Positions 47,588 through 56,189 of a stretch of DNA of 64,000 bases are shown one piece after another. Each line of letters opens with the position of its first letter. The first letter of the stretch is position 1. The notes beneath the pieces are model-generated. The model had not been told where the DNA came from. It made no database searches and was given only the letters and a program-made list of their open reading frames with translations. The translations under genes were made by a program, and so were the position numbers. Origin of the DNA: a virus; the IMG/VR virus record IMGVR_UViG_3300006108_000015, positions 1 to 64,000 of that record; one strand, 5' to 3'.

Positions 47588-47779
47588 TTAGACCAAAGAT
47601 AAATTTACTTCCTTTTCAATCTCTTCAATTCTATTTTTGAGAACACTAATTGTGGTAATAAGATGTCCAGTATCATACTTTTGAATCCTAGAGTTTAATA
47701 TATCATACTTTTGAATCCTAGAGTTTAATACTTCAATTTCATTCTCTAGAAATTTTATGTAAACAAATTTATCAATCAT
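47588..47779 (-). CDS. small coiled-coil protein with internal duplication, 63 aa
   Basis: The protein is a predicted coiled coil. Residues ~19-37 hold two copies of ILNSRIQKYD, from a perfect 30-base direct repeat at 47671-47730. ATG 47777-47779 overlaps the stop of the next gene upstream. Function unknown. It sits between the clamp and clamp-loader genes. Confidence 0.65.
   Translation of the reverse strand: MIDKFVYIKFLENEIEVLNSRIQKYDILNSRIQKYDTGHLITTISVLKNRIEEIEKEVNLSLV
47671..47730. repeat. perfect 30-bp tandem duplication in coding sequence
   Basis: The 30 bases 47671-47700 recur exactly at 47701-47730. The unit encodes ten residues in frame, so the protein is lengthened but not broken. 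The absence of any differences suggests a recent event. Confidence 0.95.
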
Positions 47780-48045
47780 TTGTCAATACCTTCAAATAGT
47801 GCTTCAAACTCTTTTTGTTCAGCAACTTCTTCTTGAAAGTTTTGTTTGTATTTCACCTTTGCCATTTTACGAATAATCTTTTTAGGAATATTCAATGCAT
47901 CAAATGTTGAATCTAGAATGTCTTTGATAGCCTGTTTCTCAACATCCATTTTACTCATACAAACATTAATCTCATCAATAGAGTTTCTTAATGTTTCGAG
48001 TTCTTCTTCATTGAAAGTACCGTACAAAGTTTGAACTGTTGTCAT
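47776..48045 (-). CDS. conserved T4-like protein next to gp45, 89 aa
   Basis: YGTFNEEELETLRNSIDEIN forms a long helix, then ALNIPKKIIRKMAKVKYKQNF and EQKEFEALFEGI. The IPKKIIRKMAKV segment and end are common to a small conserved gene beside the clamp in aquatic T4-like phages. Its role is unknown. The stop and start bases overlap with both neighbours. Confidence 0.72.
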   Translation of the reverse strand: MTTVQTLYGTFNEEELETLRNSIDEINVCMSKMDVEKQAIKDILDSTFDALNIPKKIIRKMAKVKYKQNFQEEVAEQKEFEALFEGIDK

Positions 48046-48716
48046 TATTTGACCTCACTTTCTTTAGACTCAAATGCAATCCAATAATCGATATCTTCTT
48101 TAGAATTCTTGAAGTGGCCAATACCTTTGAAAGAAACATCAACATCATATGAACCAGGAATCAATTTCATATTTTCAGTTTTGAATACAACTTTATAAGT
48201 CTTACCATTGCCTTCACCCAATTCAATTGAGTTAGTGTGTGCTGAATCATCAGCAGCATCAAATGTCAATAGATTGATTGTTTCACCATCTGATTGTACA
48301 GCAATATGTGGTGATGATAGGACTGAAGATGTTTTCATGATCCAGTCTAGATCACTCTGAGATAGAGAGAACGAACAATCAACAGACGGCAATACAATTT
48401 CTTTCTCAGGAGGAGTAACAATCATATTCTTATCGGTCATGCGATACTTCACTTTACTCTTACCACCTTTGAAGATGACATTTGATGAGTCAAAATCGAT
48501 ATCAGCACCATCTTTGAATAGACCATGAACTGCTAAGAACTGATTCAAATCATAAATGCAAAAGTCTTGAGGAAAAGTATCAGATAGGGTGGCTTGTGCA
48601 AGAACAGTTTTAGAAGATGACACAGTTGAAATCTTCTTACCTTTCTTGAACTGAAGACCCTGATTGATTGTTGAAAAGTTTTTGAGAACTGCTAGAGTTT
48701 CGTTTGAGAGTTTCAT
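48045..48716 (-). CDS. 45: sliding clamp (T4 gp45-like)
   Basis: 223 aa (T4: 228). ATG 48714-48716 (MKLSNETLAVLKNF) has GGAG seven bases upstream; an ATG four codons earlier contains that GGAG. FIYDLNQFLAVHGLF-type segments (here CIYDLNQFLAVHGLF), SLSQSDLDWIMKTSSVLSSP and YWIAFESKESE match gp45. The clamp tethers gp43 and also activates late transcription with gp55. A near-consensus early promoter is upstream. Confidence 0.93.
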   Translation of the reverse strand: MKLSNETLAVLKNFSTINQGLQFKKGKKISTVSSSKTVLAQATLSDTFPQDFCIYDLNQFLAVHGLFKDGADIDFDSSNVIFKGGKSKVKYRMTDKNMIVTPPEKEIVLPSVDCSFSLSQSDLDWIMKTSSVLSSPHIAVQSDGETINLLTFDAADDSAHTNSIELGEGNGKTYKVVFKTENMKLIPGSYDVDVSFKGIGHFKNSKEDIDYWIAFESKESEVK

Positions 48717-48745
48717 ATGTTTCTCCATTATGTAATAATAAATTC

Positions 48746-48774
48746 ATCATATACGAAATATGATTATTTGTCAA
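48746..48774 (-). promoter_or_regulatory. early sigma70-type promoter for gene 45
   Basis: TTGACA (48769-48774), 17 bases, TATGAT (48746-48751) on the minus strand, 30 bases before the gp45 start. Confidence 0.78.
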
Positions 48775-49147
48775 CTGAATATTTAACATCGTGTTCATAT
48801 AGGAAAGCAATACAACACATTGCATGTGCTAAATGATGTTTTCCGGATTCTGGATCAATTTGTTCACCTTCTTTCCACGCCCAAACATGCCTCTGAAGTG
48901 CATCAAAGTATCGTCGCTTGGCATCAGGAACATACATCCAGTTACCTCTTTCATATTTTTGAGCACCAAAGGTTAAAACTTCCACCAATGCCTTAAGAGC
49001 AAGTGGTGGAATTAAACCATATTCTAGTTTATCAGAATCAAATTTACGACCTTTGGTTGTATCTACAATAGAAAGTTTGTTTAAATCGTCAATAGTAAGA
49101 GGTTCAAGAGGTTTTATAGTAAATTCTAAATCATATTCATTATGCAT
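48764..49147 (-). CDS. dATP/dGTP diphosphohydrolase (DUF5664)
   Basis: 127 aa. The DUF5664 signature is clear: KFDSDKLEYGLIPPLALKAL, VLTFGAQKYERGNWMYV, YFDALQRHVWAWKEGE, and SGKHHLAHAMCCIAFL. Members of this family hydrolyse dATP/dGTP. Here it could adjust dNTP pools beside the replication genes. It follows the glycosyltransferase gene by one base. Confidence 0.85.
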   Translation of the reverse strand: MHNEYDLEFTIKPLEPLTIDDLNKLSIVDTTKGRKFDSDKLEYGLIPPLALKALVEVLTFGAQKYERGNWMYVPDAKRRYFDALQRHVWAWKEGEQIDPESGKHHLAHAMCCIAFLYEHDVKYSVDK

Positions 49148-49148
49148 T

Positions 49149-49967
49149 TTACATTTCTCCTACAAAGTTTGCCACTGCTGGCATATCTCCTTGGAAATGA
49201 TAGGTACCAATGTGTGCAGTTTTCATCCAAGGACATAACCAAATCTGGCCACCCATCTTACGCCACATCTGACAGAACATATAATCTTCTGAAAGATAAC
49301 GATCAGAACCACCACCAGTGATACTATCTTTTGTATCAATAACAGTATCAAAGAATGCATGAATATATCGTGAACCATCAAAATTATCTTGACCCACATG
49401 ATCTGGACGGTACCGAATACTTGGATATTCTTCTTGCATCTTTTCAAACACTTCACGCTTGATCATCATGAATCCAGTACCAATTTCTAATACCTCTAAA
49501 GGTTCAGTCACTTTAAATTGTGATGTACCTTTAACTGGATTAAAAACATAATCTCCAGTCAATTTCTCTAAAGTTTTAGGTTCAATATCGGGATTCTTAG
49601 TCATTGCTGTTTTGATGGCTTTCCATTTGATAGCCTTCTTAGGATATGGACCACCAATAACATCTTTATCCAAGGCAAGAAGTGCAATCACATCTCGTGG
49701 ATCAAAGTTAATATCAGAATCTAAGAATAACATATGGGTACAATCTGATCGATGAAGAAATTCATCTACCAAATAGTTTCTTGCACGAGTGATAAGTGAT
49801 TCGTTGAAGAGGAATGAGAATTTAATTTGTAATCCATATTGCATGGATACTGATTGTAAATCTAGACAGGCTTTCATGTATAGTCCGTGATTGACACCAC
49901 CATACATTGGAGTTGCACAAAACAGTTTCTTTTTGGCAAGGTCATCCTTTTTAATTGTTATTTCCAT
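49149..49967 (-). CDS. putative glycosyltransferase, conserved T4-like
   Basis: 272 aa. KKLFCATPMYGGVNHGLYM opens a GT-A fold. CTHMLFLDSDINFDP contains the DxD motif, followed by ALDKDVIGGPYPKK, GTGFMMIKREVF and LSEDYMFCQMWRKMGG. The pattern is a common uncharacterised glycosyltransferase in T4-like phages. Its acceptor is unknown. It is the first gene under the promoter at 49995-50023. Confidence 0.8.
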   Translation of the reverse strand: MEITIKKDDLAKKKLFCATPMYGGVNHGLYMKACLDLQSVSMQYGLQIKFSFLFNESLITRARNYLVDEFLHRSDCTHMLFLDSDINFDPRDVIALLALDKDVIGGPYPKKAIKWKAIKTAMTKNPDIEPKTLEKLTGDYVFNPVKGTSQFKVTEPLEVLEIGTGFMMIKREVFEKMQEEYPSIRYRPDHVGQDNFDGSRYIHAFFDTVIDTKDSITGGGSDRYLSEDYMFCQMWRKMGGQIWLCPWMKTAHIGTYHFQGDMPAVANFVGEM

Positions 49968-49994
49968 AATAACTCCATATCAAAGTAATAATAA

Positions 49995-50023
49995 AGTATA
50001 ACACTACTTTATATATATGTCAA
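49995..50023 (-). promoter_or_regulatory. early sigma70-type promoter
   Basis: TTGACA (50018-50023), 17 bases, TATACT (49995-50000) on the minus strand, between the HTH terminator and the glycosyltransferase gene. Confidence 0.82.
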
Positions 50024-50037
50024 CACTCACGAACTAT

Positions 50038-50069
50038 AAAAAAAAGGGAGCACCAATTAAGATGCTCCC
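50038..50069 (-). terminator. rho-independent terminator after HTH gene
   Basis: GGGAGCA/TGCTCCC stem (7 bp, 10-base loop) followed by eight T on the minus strand, 20 bases after the HTH stop. It isolates the HTH gene as a single-gene unit. Confidence 0.9.
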
Positions 50070-50088
50070 ACAACCTTCAATCTACTAA

Positions 50089-50361
50089 TTAGTTACCAAA
50101 AGAATAACCAGCAGCAACAGCATATGCTACGATGTCACGAGAAGGTTTACCTAGACGATAAACGGAAACTTTAGAACCATCTGCAAGGGTCTTAGTATTG
50201 GTGTAAATACAATGACCTTCTTTACGCAACTCATTGATTCGTGCAGAAACATTAGTGATTCCGAAACGGCGTTGTGCCTGTTTGGTAGTAAAGGTGTTGT
50301 AGCCTTCAGTTTGTTGCAAAGCGGCCAAGATGCGTTGTTTAACAGATAGATTTTTGCTCAT
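50089..50361 (-). CDS. helix-turn-helix DNA-binding protein, 90 aa
   Basis: SVKQRILAALQQTEGYNTFT, TKQAQRRFGITNVSARINELRKEG is a winged HTH of the HTH_39 type, followed by a wing with GSKVSVYRLGKP. The C-terminal VAYAVAAGYSFGN is hydrophobic. It likely binds DNA, perhaps to control transcription. It has its own promoter (50430-50458) and strong terminator, so it is expressed alone. Confidence 0.8.
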   Translation of the reverse strand: MSKNLSVKQRILAALQQTEGYNTFTTKQAQRRFGITNVSARINELRKEGHCIYTNTKTLADGSKVSVYRLGKPSRDIVAYAVAAGYSFGN

Positions 50362-50429
50362 AATAAAACTCCTATAATGTATAAAAAAAAGTAACTACAA
50401 TCAATCCTCGTCATCAACGAAGTAATACC

Positions 50430-50458
50430 ATCATACTATGTGTTACAGTATTTGTCAA
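50430..50458 (-). promoter_or_regulatory. early sigma70-type promoter for HTH gene
   Basis: TTGACA (50453-50458), 17 bases, TATGAT (50430-50435) on the minus strand, 69 bases before the HTH start, leaving an untranslated leader. Confidence 0.8.
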
Positions 50459-50524
50459 GTGTTTTTTCAACTTTTTTACAGATTTGTGACATGTTTTATG
50501 TAAGTTGTTGATATATATGATTTT

Positions 50525-51427
50525 TTATGCTTTGAAGTTTTTAACTAACTTCATACCATAGTTGTTAGTTCCGTCAGGAATTACAATGCCAGGCTTCAAT
50601 TTTAGTTCATTCTTCTTAAAAATACTATAATCAACATAGTGATGCCAACGGCCATATCTCTTAACCATAACAGCAACATCTGGATGAAGATCGACTAACA
50701 TTTGAGATTTGTTCTTAGTACCTTCGGGATTAAGAGTACCATCTCGCCACTGACTTTTATCCAAAGTACCTTCTTTGTGATAAAATTCTTCTGTATTACC
50801 ACCCTTAACTGTTTGAGTGGCTGCTTTACCTTGTAAAAATGCATTAAACTGAATAGTACAATCGCCGTCTTTCAATACTCGCAAACAGATATCAGTATCT
50901 TCATTGTATCGACCTCGCCATCTATGTTTACAATCATTCGATATCAAAAGTGTAGAATAGATTCGAGTATTCTTAACATACGGAGGATATGCACTATTAG
51001 GAGCAATAAAGAATCGATACTGAAATCCTGAGATAGGAACATTTTCATATCGATCTACGAAATCTTCTGCCGCTTTGAATATGGCACCAGACTCCACTCT
51101 AATACGCTTATTTTGATGCAATCTATAAAAATCTGATATATTATCATCCAATACCCAATGTTTTTCAGCACCTATAGATATCGAATGATCCCAACACCAG
51201 TTTCTAGCACGACCTGGTCCATCTCCATGATTTGAAAATGGTGCAATCAAAAGTGTTACATAATCTCTGATACCAAAATTATCAAGTGCTTCATTATAGT
51301 TTTTCTCATCTTGTGGTTCGATAGCAATATAATGTGGAACTTTCATTCGAGCCAGAGATTTTGAGGTCAACATAGATTCATGTCGACCTTTAGATATGAT
51401 ATAAACGGGATGAACAGGATTAGTCAT
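50525..51427 (-). CDS. TET-associated glycosyltransferase (TAGT) family
   Basis: 300 aa from ATG 51425-51427. VYIISKGRHESMLTSKSLAR, VPHYIAIEPQDEKNYNEAL, GRARNWCWDHSI, HWVLDDNISDFYRL, RWRGRYNEDTDICLRVLKDG and CTIQFNAFLQGKAATQTVKG follow the TAGT pattern in order (parts only given). TAGTs modify hydroxymethylated cytosines or other altered bases in phage DNA. No TET/JBP or hydroxymethylase is visible in this window. The start overlaps the 112-aa gene's stop. Confidence 0.85.
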   Translation of the reverse strand: MTNPVHPVYIISKGRHESMLTSKSLARMKVPHYIAIEPQDEKNYNEALDNFGIRDYVTLLIAPFSNHGDGPGRARNWCWDHSISIGAEKHWVLDDNISDFYRLHQNKRIRVESGAIFKAAEDFVDRYENVPISGFQYRFFIAPNSAYPPYVKNTRIYSTLLISNDCKHRWRGRYNEDTDICLRVLKDGDCTIQFNAFLQGKAATQTVKGGNTEEFYHKEGTLDKSQWRDGTLNPEGTKNKSQMLVDLHPDVAVMVKRYGRWHHYVDYSIFKKNELKLKPGIVIPDGTNNYGMKLVKNFKA

Positions 51428-51758
51428 TTTCTTCAATCCATCTCATCAATGCATTTTCTTCTCGATCCAACTTAGGATACCAAATACTCTTAGTTTTTTC
51501 TGAAAGATTCTGATCGACCAGTTTAGCAAACGCATCATAATCTTCTTTGTTTCTAAAGTTTAGATATATTTGTTTGTATGGAGGATTATTCTTCTGGTCA
51601 TAGTCTGGCATACCTTTCCAGTGTTTCTTCCAATCTGGAGTATTATCAACAGGATCAGGAATCTCTTCACCAATAATATCTTCAAGTGTCAATGCTTGAG
51701 ATGTGTCTCTAACACCTATGCAACTTTCATATACTGTTGTTTCTTTCACTTTTGTCAT
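51420..51758 (-). CDS. phage protein next to TAGT, 112 aa
   Basis: WKKHWKGMPDYDQKNNPPYK, IYLNFRNKEDYDAFAKLVDQ, LSEKTKSIWYPKL. Proteins with 'W..MP.Y.Q.....Y..I.VNF....D..AFAKLI.Q...KTKS.W.P' occur near DNA-modification, ParB-like and TAGT genes in phages, from memory. A role in DNA modification or binding is possible. It starts two bases after the deformylase stop. Confidence 0.72.
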   Translation of the reverse strand: MTKVKETTVYESCIGVRDTSQALTLEDIIGEEIPDPVDNTPDWKKHWKGMPDYDQKNNPPYKQIYLNFRNKEDYDAFAKLVDQNLSEKTKSIWYPKLDREENALMRWIEEND

Positions 51759-51760
51759 GT

Positions 51761-52330
51761 TTATTTCTCCACAATACCCATCTTTTTCATAAATTTGGAT
51801 TGTTTCTTTTTTCCCATTTGTAATGCGACAGGTCCAACAAGATCAGTATACAGCACACCATTCAAATGATCAAGTTCATGTAAACAACATCTAGCAGTGA
51901 TACCAGTAAACATTGCTTCTCGTAATTCTCCATTAAAATCATGATAACGGATATGAACTTCTTGAGGTCGTGTAATTTTTAATCCTAGAAATGGAAATGA
52001 TAAACAACCTTCTGGCATGTGAACAGTTTCTGGTGATGCATATTCAACTACAGGATTATAAAAAGCAACATAGTTATCACCAGATCCTACTACAAATACA
52101 CGATAAGGAAATCCACACTGATTAGCAGAAAGACCAAGTCCACCATGTGCCTTACAAGTTTCAACTAATGTTGATGCAAATTCATTAGGATTGACCGGTG
52201 GATTATTGAAATCAAATTCAGGCATAACTTGTCTGAGAATAGGGTCAGTGTGATGAACTAAATTGAAAATGTTAGGACCGTCAACTTTAACTGAGTTTTC
52301 TTCTGTATCAAATGTAATCAAATCGTTCAT
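51761..52330 (-). CDS. def: peptide deformylase
   Basis: 189 aa. The three metal-site motifs are intact: GLGLSANQ at 64-71 (usually GxGLAAxQ), EGCLSFP near 119-125 with the Cys ligand, and CLHELDHLNG with HExxH. Deformylases remove N-formyl from nascent proteins; phage forms are known in aquatic phages where they may aid turnover of host photosystem or other proteins. It precedes gp46 with a shared base. Confidence 0.93.
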   Translation of the reverse strand: MNDLITFDTEENSVKVDGPNIFNLVHHTDPILRQVMPEFDFNNPPVNPNEFASTLVETCKAHGGLGLSANQCGFPYRVFVVGSGDNYVAFYNPVVEYASPETVHMPEGCLSFPFLGLKITRPQEVHIRYHDFNGELREAMFTGITARCCLHELDHLNGVLYTDLVGPVALQMGKKKQSKFMKKMGIVEK

Positions 52331-54042
52331 TATATCACCTGACTGAAATTGTTTTTCTTATCAAACCGAATCACACTCCTAAATTTGTCAAAGAGTTGAT
52401 CACCTTTATGACTGATCACGAACAAATTGGTGTCTGTGGTCAAGTCTTTTAATATGTCCATTAATAAATCTACTGAAACGGTATCTAAACTACTATCAAA
52501 AATCTCATCTAAAATCAACAGATTGGTATTCATAGAGTTCTTCAACTTAGCAACTTGTCTCCAAGTAAGAAGAAGAGCCAAATCAATCTTTTGTTTCTCA
52601 CCTTCTGAAAAGTTTGCATAAGTAAATTCATCACGAAATCTGGACTTGATTGTTTCTTCAAAGTTTTCATTGATATTGAAATTAACAAAGAAGTCCATCG
52701 ATGCCAAATATTTGTTGATCAACTTATTCATGATCGGTAAATATTGCTTGATGATTTTTGTTTTAATGCCAGTATCTTTTAGTAGAGATGAAGCGTATTC
52801 ATAATACTGTCGATCATTCAATATTGTCTCATATTCTTGATTCAATGTCAACAGATTATCATTCAATTCTTTCAGTTTAGAATTCTCTTCTGCTAGATTA
52901 TCTTTTCTATTTGTGAGATCCTGAATTTCTTTCTGGGTTTTACTAATATACTTCGTGATCGCATTAATCGTAGAATTGTGCTTAACAATTTCAGAATTAT
53001 GATCGGATATGTGTTTGATTAATTTATTAATTTCTTCAATTCTGGCGTTAACACTTTCAATTTGTTTTCCGATATCGACAAGTCCAGTTCTCTGAGTTTC
53101 TTGTTTCTCTTGTTTTTCCAGAATAGATTTTTGTTTAAAACTTTCTTCAATCTCTTGTTTGCATGTAGGGCACTGGTCATTACTCTCATAGAACTCAATC
53201 TCCTTTTTTATTTTTTGGATATTTGATTCAAGTTTTGCTTCAAGTTGAACTAACTTTTTGCTCTTACTTTCAACTAAAGGTTTGTCATCAATTTTTGATT
53301 GAAGTATGTCGATGTGTTTTTGAATTCCTTTGATATCTCTATTCAAGTCTTTGATTTGATTCTGACTTGTTTCTATTTCTCGGTTCTTCTTTTCAATTTC
53401 TTTGTCACTATGATTTTTATGTTCTTCAATGTTGTGATTCTGAAGTTCTATCTTCTCTTTGGTTAGTTCAATGTCATATTTAACTTTGGTAAGATTATCT
53501 TTGATCAAAGTCATCTTTTCTTTCACCAAAAGATTCATTGACGAGAAGATTTGAATATCTAGTAGATCCTCAATGATGGATCTCCGATCAGCAGGAGACA
53601 ACTGCATGAATGGAACAAACGATGCGGATCCTAGAATCACAACTTGAGTAAACGACTTGAAGTTTATTTTTAGAATATTTCTTTCAAGGTGTTCTTGATA
53701 ATCTCTAACGGACGAATCTTGATTGAGTAAAATACCATCACAATATATTTCAAAGATGTTTGGTTTCAATCCACGAACAACTTTATATTGCTTAGTGCCG
53801 ATAGAAAATTCAATCTCTACAACACCATCTCGTTGATTGATAGAGTTGAGTAGAGAAGGTTTATTGATTTTACGGAATGGTTTACCAAACAATCCAAAAC
53901 AGAGAGCATCAAGAATGGTTGACTTACCTGCTCCATTACTACCAACAATAAGAGTATCTGTGGATCGTGTTAAATTAATCTCAGTAAATACATTACCAGT
54001 ACTGAGTATGTTTTTCCATCGTATGGTTTTGAAAAGTATCAT
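52330..54042 (-). CDS. 46: recombination nuclease SbcC/Rad50-like subunit (gp46)
   Basis: 570 aa. Walker A GSNGAGKST at 34-42, a long coiled coil interrupted by a CPTCKQEI zinc hook near 292, ABC signature NFSEGEKQKIDLAL and Walker B LLILDEIFDSSLD near the end. With gp47 it resects DNA ends for recombination-dependent replication. The start overlaps the gp47 stop by four bases. Confidence 0.94.
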   Translation of the reverse strand: MILFKTIRWKNILSTGNVFTEINLTRSTDTLIVGSNGAGKSTILDALCFGLFGKPFRKINKPSLLNSINQRDGVVEIEFSIGTKQYKVVRGLKPNIFEIYCDGILLNQDSSVRDYQEHLERNILKINFKSFTQVVILGSASFVPFMQLSPADRRSIIEDLLDIQIFSSMNLLVKEKMTLIKDNLTKVKYDIELTKEKIELQNHNIEEHKNHSDKEIEKKNREIETSQNQIKDLNRDIKGIQKHIDILQSKIDDKPLVESKSKKLVQLEAKLESNIQKIKKEIEFYESNDQCPTCKQEIEESFKQKSILEKQEKQETQRTGLVDIGKQIESVNARIEEINKLIKHISDHNSEIVKHNSTINAITKYISKTQKEIQDLTNRKDNLAEENSKLKELNDNLLTLNQEYETILNDRQYYEYASSLLKDTGIKTKIIKQYLPIMNKLINKYLASMDFFVNFNINENFEETIKSRFRDEFTYANFSEGEKQKIDLALLLTWRQVAKLKNSMNTNLLILDEIFDSSLDTVSVDLLMDILKDLTTDTNLFVISHKGDQLFDKFRSVIRFDKKNNFSQVI

Positions 54043-55121
54043 ACTTGTTCTAGACTTTGAGCCTCAACATATAGTTCACGCAATAGGGATTTTAGACGAT
54101 TGTTGTCTACTTGACTGTTTGATTGACTATCAACAAAGTTATTAATAATAGTCAAGGTATCTTCAGCCTGATCAATAGTATCATCTTCCAATTCTTCTGT
54201 CAAGATGGTAAAATCTTCAACAATACTAATATCAGCAGGATTTTCACTATACAGATTATTCATAAATTTATCAAAGACATAAGGATTTGATTTGTTTACA
54301 ACAATCACTTTGACATATGCATTTTTATATTGTGAGAAATCTTTGTTAGTCAAATCTTCTATTGATGTTTCTTTATCATCATATACGATTTTATGGAAGA
54401 TGACATTAGGATTAGGAATGAACTCTATGGAACGATCTGCCAAATCAAACAGATGAAACCCTCTAGCATCATTGTAATCTTGCCAGGTGAGTTGGTAAGG
54501 GTTACCAAGATAGTGAATGTTACCGTTACTAGATTTGTGATGATAGTGACCAGAGAATGTCATGTCGAATTTAGAAAATAGACTAGGAGATAAACCACCT
54601 TCACATACAGCACCCGGATGCATCACAAAACCATCAATCTCAAAATGACCCATACAAATTTCAGCAGATGTATTTTTAATTTCTGCCATACAATATAGAT
54701 AATTCTCTTGGCATATCCAAGGAATCATACACACATCATGAGATGTATTTTGATAATCTAAATGAATAGTTTGAGGAGTATCAATAACATGAATATTATC
54801 ATACTCTTGTAGAAGAAGTTCTGGTGAATTTACATCATTGGTATTTTTATATGTCGTATCGTGGTTTCCTACCAACATATAAACTTGAATATCCCTCTCT
54901 GCTAAAGGATCAAAAAACATATCTTTAGCACGTTTAAGTGAATAAAAGTTTATATATTTCCGTCTATCGAATGTATCACCCAAAATGAGAACAGTAGTAA
55001 TATTATTACTGTCAATATTGGAAAAGAATGTTTCAGCATAGAATTTCTCGTAGTAGTCTAGAAAAATTAAACTATCATTTCTTGCGCCAAAATGTTGATC
55101 CGTTATAATTGCAACTTTCAA
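54039..55121 (-). CDS. 47: recombination nuclease SbcD/Mre11-like subunit (gp47)
   Basis: 360 aa. Calcineurin-like phosphodiesterase motifs: DQHFGARND at 8-16, LGDTFDRR near 47, VGNHDTTY near 84, MGHFE, and SGHYHH. T4 gp47 is 339 aa. The C-terminus is acidic. It pairs with gp46. The start, ATG 55119-55121, is 22 bases below the -10 of a possible promoter. Confidence 0.94.
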   Translation of the reverse strand: MKVAIITDQHFGARNDSLIFLDYYEKFYAETFFSNIDSNNITTVLILGDTFDRRKYINFYSLKRAKDMFFDPLAERDIQVYMLVGNHDTTYKNTNDVNSPELLLQEYDNIHVIDTPQTIHLDYQNTSHDVCMIPWICQENYLYCMAEIKNTSAEICMGHFEIDGFVMHPGAVCEGGLSPSLFSKFDMTFSGHYHHKSSNGNIHYLGNPYQLTWQDYNDARGFHLFDLADRSIEFIPNPNVIFHKIVYDDKETSIEDLTNKDFSQYKNAYVKVIVVNKSNPYVFDKFMNNLYSENPADISIVEDFTILTEELEDDTIDQAEDTLTIINNFVDSQSNSQVDNNRLKSLLRELYVEAQSLEQV

Positions 55122-55142
55122 TCAAATATCTCCATTATATAT

Positions 55143-55170
55143 TTTATACTATGTATCGTGATAGTATCAA
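55143..55170 (-). promoter_or_regulatory. possible early promoter for gp47/gp46
   Basis: TTGATA (55165-55170), 16 bases, TATAAA (55143-55148) on the minus strand, above gene 47. The spacer is one base short of the other promoters. Confidence 0.55.
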
Positions 55171-55754
55171 GAATCAAACCACCAATCTTTACCGTCTGTA
55201 GTTAAACCACAATCTAAAGAAAAGAATGTACATTTGCATTCTTTTGCAAACATTTTTGAGATTTTTTCACCAAATTCGGTAAAACAGAATTGCTCTATTT
55301 TTTCATTTCCGATATTTGAAACATCAATATTGTCAATATCTGTTATTTTTGGCATAGGTGTCCAAACATCTTCAATCAAACCGATATACAAAGAATCAAA
55401 AACTTGTCTAGAGTTTATGTAAGGAGGTTCAAACAATGATGTTTTTTCTGGCCAATTTTCTTCATCATCGTCAAAGTTAATAGTTGAAGACCATTCTGAA
55501 TATTTTCTACCAATATAATCCGACTTAAAAACTACATAGATAGTATCACCTTTATCGTTTTCCAAATACATCCGATAAACATCATCATCATATCCATAAT
55601 ATACTTCATCTGGATTTAATCCATACTCCACTCGTTCTTCTTCGGTTAGAGTATTGGGTTCAAACCAGGTGTGTATAAAAGGATGAATCCACTTTTCTTC
55701 GCCATACATTATGTAAAGTGGTTCAGTATCAACAAATTCAAAGTTTTCTATCAT
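55167..55754 (-). CDS. hypothetical acidic protein, 195 aa
   Basis: Rich in Asp, Glu and aromatic residues (EEERVEYGLNPDEVYYGYDD, SSTINFDDDEENWPEK). A Cys-containing C-terminal end reads AKECKCTFFSLDCGLTTDGK. No family recognised. Very acidic soluble proteins in phages can mimic DNA, but there is no specific evidence here. It lies between gp47 and the cytidylyltransferase. Confidence 0.65.
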   Translation of the reverse strand: MIENFEFVDTEPLYIMYGEEKWIHPFIHTWFEPNTLTEEERVEYGLNPDEVYYGYDDDVYRMYLENDKGDTIYVVFKSDYIGRKYSEWSSTINFDDDEENWPEKTSLFEPPYINSRQVFDSLYIGLIEDVWTPMPKITDIDNIDVSNIGNEKIEQFCFTEFGEKISKMFAKECKCTFFSLDCGLTTDGKDWWFDS

Positions 55755-55775
55755 AATATTTAATATCCAAATGAA

Positions 55776-56189
55776 TTATTTTTTGATTGCGTTTAACACC
55801 CTCTGTCTAAGTTCTGTGGTGCTAAAACTATGTTTTCGAGAATTATAGTATACATTCATAGACAAGTTATGACCAGTATACTGTTTATCTCGATACTCTT
55901 CACCAATGATTCTAACATCAATTGGATGAGATGTCAAGATATCTAACAACTCTTTTTCTGTAGCATACGGAATGATCTCATCCACATACTTACATGCCTG
56001 TACTTGTGCGAATCTTTCAAAAACTGACTGTACTGGTTTGTTCTTTTCTGGTCTATCAATAGTTGGATCAGTTTGAAGTCCCACTATGAGATAATCACAC
56101 TGTTGTTTTGCTTCTTTAATCATCATCACATGACCGGCGTGAAATAAATCGAAACAACTACAAGTAAATCCAATAGTTTTTTTATCCAT
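55776..56189 (-). CDS. glycerol-3-phosphate cytidylyltransferase-like protein
   Basis: 137 aa, TagD-like. FDLFHAGHVMMIKEAKQQCD has the HxGH motif (H17/H20). Then YLIVGLQTDP, KYVDEIIPYATEKELLD, RIIGEEYRDKQYTG and STTELRQR (residues 123-130) follow the cytidylyltransferase order. Such enzymes make CDP-glycerol or related CDP-activated compounds. In related phages a gene of this kind sits beside gene 55, as here. Substrate not certain. Confidence 0.85.
   Translation of the reverse strand: MDKKTIGFTCSCFDLFHAGHVMMIKEAKQQCDYLIVGLQTDPTIDRPEKNKPVQSVFERFAQVQACKYVDEIIPYATEKELLDILTSHPIDVRIIGEEYRDKQYTGHNLSMNVYYNSRKHSFSTTELRQRVLNAIKK

Noticed and set aside
49053-49238. Other plus-strand frames between 44 and 58 kb
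   Set aside because: All lie opposite confident minus-strand genes and have no independent support.
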